Below are positions 60,470-64,000 of a stretch of DNA of 64,000 nt, in pieces. The stretch's first letter is position 1; each line of letters starts with the position of its first letter. Origin of the DNA: Rhabdophis nuchalis (lineage: Eukaryota > Chordata > Lepidosauria > Squamata > Natricidae); assembly GCA_039707465.1 (NCBI GenBank), contig CM077645.1, positions 57,971,850 to 58,035,849 on the forward strand, read 5' to 3'. The position numbers were made by a program, and so were the translations under genes. The notes beneath the pieces are model-generated. The model did no database searches and was not told the origin of the DNA. It saw only the letters and a list, made by a program, of their open reading frames with translations.

Positions 60470-60975
60470 TTTAGAACATTCCAGAAGACAGACAGGGATG
60501 GGGTAATTTCACCTTAGGGGAAATACTGTTTTAGAGGGCAGGGACTATAGCAGAAAAGGCACATACTGTCTGTGCCTTGTCAGATGGAACTTATTAGTAT
60601 TTGGGATCCACAATATTCTATTCCTGCTACACCTGATGGGATGGTGTATCCCATGTAAGGAGGAAAAGACGGTCCCCCCAAAGCCTTGATCCTATGGCAT
60701 GTAGGGCGTTAAAAGCCAAAAAAAAAATAATCCTTGAATTGCACCCATAAATAAAGTGGCAGTCCATGCAGTTTGCATAAAATAGGTGTACTAGTGCCTA
60801 GCGGTGTACATAGGGGTACACATAGCTGTCTACTGCAGCTGCACTCTGCATCAACTGAAGCTTCTGCATGTTCTTCGAGAATAGCCTCATGTAATGTGCA
60901 TTACAGAAATTCAATGTGACTGACTATGAGCAGAGATTCATGCTCCAAGACAAAGTGCAACTAGTGCACAATCTG
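60470..60975 (-). mobile_element. Decayed LINE-derived fragment
   Basis: Antisense wording such as 'cactctgcatcaactgaagc' and 'cctcatgtaatgtgcattac' parallels the antisense of the L2 stretch encoding the CNSLYMG and [11 protein letters not shown] region (see 829-900). 'cttgaattgcacccataaat' is another word I associate with such copies. Heavily diverged. Confidence 0.45.
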
Positions 60976-61247
60976 AAGATTTGCAAAGGCTCTCCAAGCC
61001 ACAATTGGCATCTGCTCCTTAACAGGAGTCAGGATGTAAAACATACAACCCTCCATGTTAGAAACTACAATTTTAAAAGCTGATGTGTTGGTAGAGCACA
61101 CCTGAATTAAAACAAAAACAAAAACCACCTCCTACCCCTCTTTTAAGGAATGAGTCTATACCAGTTTATTGTTTAGCAGAGTTAAATTCCTTAATCCCTG
61201 TGCCATCAAAAGCCACCAGAGGGAGCCAACATCTTTTTGTAGTCTTC

Positions 61248-61455
61248 ACTTTTTTTTTTTTATTAGAAGATTTTATAAAGATTACAAACAGTTTCTCCCC
61301 CCCTCCCCCCAACCTCTTCCTCCCTCCCCCCTCCCCAGACTTCCCAGAACAAGCACAGGGTATAACTTTCACGAACATAAAACTAAGATACATACACATT
61401 ATCCCTAATTCTCTAACTATAACTCAAAACATCATCAAAAATCAGGTGAGAAGAT
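61248..61455 (-). mobile_element. L1-type 3' end with G-rich tract
   Basis: In the minus direction a polypurine G-rich stretch (plus C-runs at 61296-61340) is followed by TTTGTAATCTTTATAAAATC and AATAAAAAAAAAAAA, as in L1 3' UTRs ending in poly(A). The tail wording is like that of 25312-25826. No target duplication seen. Confidence 0.5.
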
Positions 61456-61949
61456 AACATGTTCTTGTTCTACAAGTTCATCTGCCTGGGTGACTGGACA
61501 ATTGAGTGGACATTCAGCCATGATTCACATATCACAGGGAATCTACATCTAACCAAAGTCAACCCAGAGAAGGGGAATGATAGGAGTCATTATTATAAGT
61601 CTCAGGCTTATTGCTTATTTGCTATTCAGCAAATAAACATGACAGTAAGTATGTCATATATCTCAACTCTATAGTGGTACAAGTAGCAGTGATGATATTT
61701 TTGTTCCTCATTATATACTGTACATATGGCAAAAATGAGTCTCTTCCCAGTTCTAAGGACCCAGCTCACAAATATATTTTAATTCACTTTATGGATGTTC
61801 TTGATACACTGAACTACCCAAATAACCTTTATTCATACAACATACTACAGAAAGATAAAGAAGATAAATGTGTCTCTGCTGATTTTACTCCCCTAATTAT
61901 TATCAACTATAAGGGGCTTTGCTTATTTCCGTTTCAAGGCAACACTGTC
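61456..61949 (-). other. Intron without recognised elements
   Basis: No element recognised. Confidence 0.45.
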
Positions 61950-62192
61950 CATGATCAGGTTGCCAGCACAATGATCCATTATCAGGTGGCCAGCACAATG
62001 TCTCATCAAGGTGGTACCTATTTATCTACTTGCATTTGCATGCTCTCAAACTGCTGGGTTGGAAGGCGCTGGGGTAAGGATGAGAGCTTTCCCTATTGTG
62101 TGGCACTTGGATCTCAAAATTGGGGCTATTGGCTTTCCAGTCAACAAGCCCACCATCTTAACCACTAAGCCAGCACACCACCACACCACCTC
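61950..62192 (-). mobile_element. tRNA-derived SINE of another family
   Basis: The minus strand starts with a tRNA-like head (GCTGGCTTAGTGGTTAAGATGG); 'ggtacctatttatctacttg' and 'gcatgctctcaaactgctgg' on the plus strand are antisense body words of a squamate SINE. The end near 61950 holds two direct copies of 'ccat.atcaggt.gccagcacaatg'. The B box is decayed. Confidence 0.6.
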
Positions 62193-64000
62193 AGAAGCTA
62201 ACAAAAATTAATAAAACTTGTCATTCTGTGTGAATTCAGCTGCTAGATTGTTAATTGGCATGATGTTCAAGTCAACACCTCATTGAATAGATTTCCCCTA
62301 GAACTCATGGTATTGTCTACTGAGGAAGAAAGTAGTCCCTTTAATGTAGAAACTGACGTAGCAAATAAAATGTAGAGATTGACATAGCAAATAAAATATG
62401 TTCTTAGATTTCCAATAATGTTCTGCTCCTGCAGCAATATAAATAATAAATAATTATCTTCAACTGAAAAATCTGGAAACTTGTAGAGCCATCAATGTTA
62501 AAAATCTCTGTAGTTTTTTCCTTCCACACCTAATATTTTGCTACAGTTTTACAATTTGGCATGCTATCCCTATAAGCAAGCAAACAAACAAATAAAATAT
62601 AAAAGCATTTCCCCATTTCTCTCTATCCATGGTATAACCATAACCTGACAATCTCTTTTATGTACTGTGTCTCCAAGAATATGCCTGTTCATACTCTGGA
62701 TAGCCTTAAGAAATTCTTAGCTGTTACTATGCTATAGTAGTGCTTTGCCCTTTAAGTAACCAACAAGTTGTGGAAGTTTTACTAAGAGTACAATCTGGTA
62801 TGCTCACTGCCTGCATCTATGAACCAAAGCTAAAAGGCAAGAAGACAGAATTGCACAGTGAAGCAGAATAGAGAAAGACAGCATTCAAAATCAGCCAGTA
62901 CAAAAGTTGACAATGGGATGAAAGCCAGTTTGAAACCTACACCTGTAAACTGTTGTTCAAGCTATTAGCTGGTTCTCCAAGCTAGAAATTGGCTCAGGGA
63001 TCCGGTAGGTAAAGAATCTACCATCTTGCCTTGCCAGTTCCCAACTGGAACTGAGAAAGGTGACTGGCAAAGGGGGAGAGAGGGAAGGGGTGTGCTGATA
63101 ATAGCTTACTGTCTAAATTGCCAGTTATATCAGTAGTTTTCTTACCCTTGAGAAGGCACAGTGAAAGCAGGGTTCCCCAGATGGGAAAATAAGGACACAA
63201 AGATAATTTTTGCTGATCTGTAAGGAAGACCCTCAAATACTCCAAGCTCAGAAATTTCACCTGATTTTGAGATTTCAGAGGATTATAGTTATTTTTATTT
63301 CAGTTTATATTTCGGCTTTCAGCCCCTTGGATGAAATGCAAGTAGTGTCCAAGAAGGAGAAAATGTTGTCAAAATTATAAGTTTACAATTTCAAAACATT
63401 TATGTCTGTGTTCCTTTGATTAATTAATATGAGGTGGGGGAGAGAATATCCCTGAACTCCTATACTTAGAATAAAATCCTCTCTTCCCTTGGATTCCACA
63501 AGGATAAGAAATGGTGTATAAATCTAAACTCAGATTTCAATCTCAAAATACAATTAAGCTTTAAGGAAATGGTAGGATTTTATACACCCGGATAATTGGT
63601 GAGCCCAGTTATAGAGGATAAAACCTTTGGGAAGAAGAGGAAAACTCAAACTAACTATATACAATTATAGCATCTGAGATATTTTGGGTGTGGATAAAAG
63701 AATCTCAGCTACTGGTGTTAAAGCTGAATTGTGAATGTATACATTTTGTACTTTGTTCTTTCCACCCCATGTACTCTATCAATAATAATAATACAAAGTC
63801 CAAGTTATGTATATTTGATAGTTATTGGTATTTGATTAGAGGGTGAGTATGAAAATGAAACACGTGAAACTTATAGAAATCCAAAATTCAGTTTTTCAGC
63901 CAAAGTCTCCCCACCCCTACCCCAAATGTGTAGGATAGATACATTATCATTAATTTTAATACTGTGAAATATGTTGCATCTGCCATGCAAAATGTTCTAT
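62193..64000 (-). other. Intron without recognised elements
   Basis: AT-rich to the end of the window. No further exon recognised. Confidence 0.5.

Larger units (their letters stand above)
1..64000 (-). other. SORCS1: SORCS1 gene interior (introns plus eleven exons)
   Basis: The whole window lies inside one minus-strand gene. Eleven exons with correct splice sites join in frame into 409 complete codons. The encoded protein matches my knowledge of SorCS1, a type I membrane receptor of the VPS10/sortilin family that sorts cargo such as neurotrophin-pathway receptors, neurexin and APP between Golgi, endosome and plasma membrane. Residues such as SFDEGRSWSKY and LEGNVMIDLYE fit SorCS1 better than SorCS3. 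I looked for the neighbouring exons in 53786-64000 and 1-3417 and did not find them, so transcript start and end lie outside. Introns range from about 0.9 to 10.8 kb. Confidence 0.9.

Noticed and set aside
61611..62168. Open frame of 185 codons
   Set aside because: It runs through a SINE antisense and unrelated intron sequence, with no recognisable domain.
53786..64000. Next upstream SORCS1 exon (LYVT..FG.TW region)
   Set aside because: I searched the minus strand for the expected motifs and splice pattern and found nothing convincing. It probably lies beyond the window.

Overview
The window is vertebrate nuclear DNA, most likely from a squamate reptile and probably a snake. It carries L2, CR1, BovB, L1-type and other LINE remains, a Sauria-type tRNA SINE, many small hAT MITEs, and GATA and GGAA/AAAG microsatellites in AT-rich introns. 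There are no operons, prokaryotic signals or CRISPR arrays.

One host gene is present. It lies on the minus strand across the whole window: the middle of a VPS10-domain sorting receptor that I identify as SORCS1. I found eleven coding exons by reading the reverse strand. In transcript order they are 53785-53721, 42909-42791, 37880-37791, 29183-29004, 21511-21365, 14028-13926, 12776-12700, 9126-9035, 6768-6661, 5485-5368 and 3548-3418. All have AG acceptors and GT donors. All intron phases agree, and together they give 1230 nt (409 whole codons plus split codons at both ends) with no stop. They encode the C-terminal half of the ten-bladed beta-propeller, including Asp-box repeats, and part of the cysteine-rich 10CC module. 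The 5' exons (signal peptide, propeller start) and the 3' exons (rest of 10CC, PKD/leucine-rich part, membrane segment, tail) lie outside the window.

Introns by region: 1-3417 holds an L2 LINE that enters from upstream of the window, a second interrupted L2 tail and a CR1 end. 6769-9034 holds a TIR repeat and an L2 tail. 12777-13925 holds a tRNA-SINE split by a solo LTR. 14029-21364 holds a decayed LINE, a palindromic SINE cluster, an L2 nested in a TIR repeat, a CR1 end and a partial tandem duplication of the adjacent exon end. 21512-29003 holds a hAT MITE inside an old L2 fragment, an L2 tail, an L1 ORF1-only retrocopy with target duplication, and a BovB copy. 29184-37790 holds a CR1 end, another LINE end, a repeat-poor stretch that may be conserved, and a long hairpin. 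37881-42790 holds a Sauria SINE, a second microsatellite-bearing hAT MITE and a Helitron-like element with GATA/GGTA arrays. 42910-53720 holds several MITEs, an L1 5' fragment and a large L2 with another L2 nested in its endonuclease region. 53786-64000 holds a solo LTR, a palindromic MITE, a LINE tail, an L1 3' end and a tRNA-SINE.

I see no undescribed cellular system. The most notable points are a duplicated decoy splice donor next to one SORCS1 exon, near-identical direct L2 copies that bracket ten exons, nested insertions that give relative ages, and ORF1-only L1 retrotransposition. Family names rest on recognition of conserved sequence, not on a database search.
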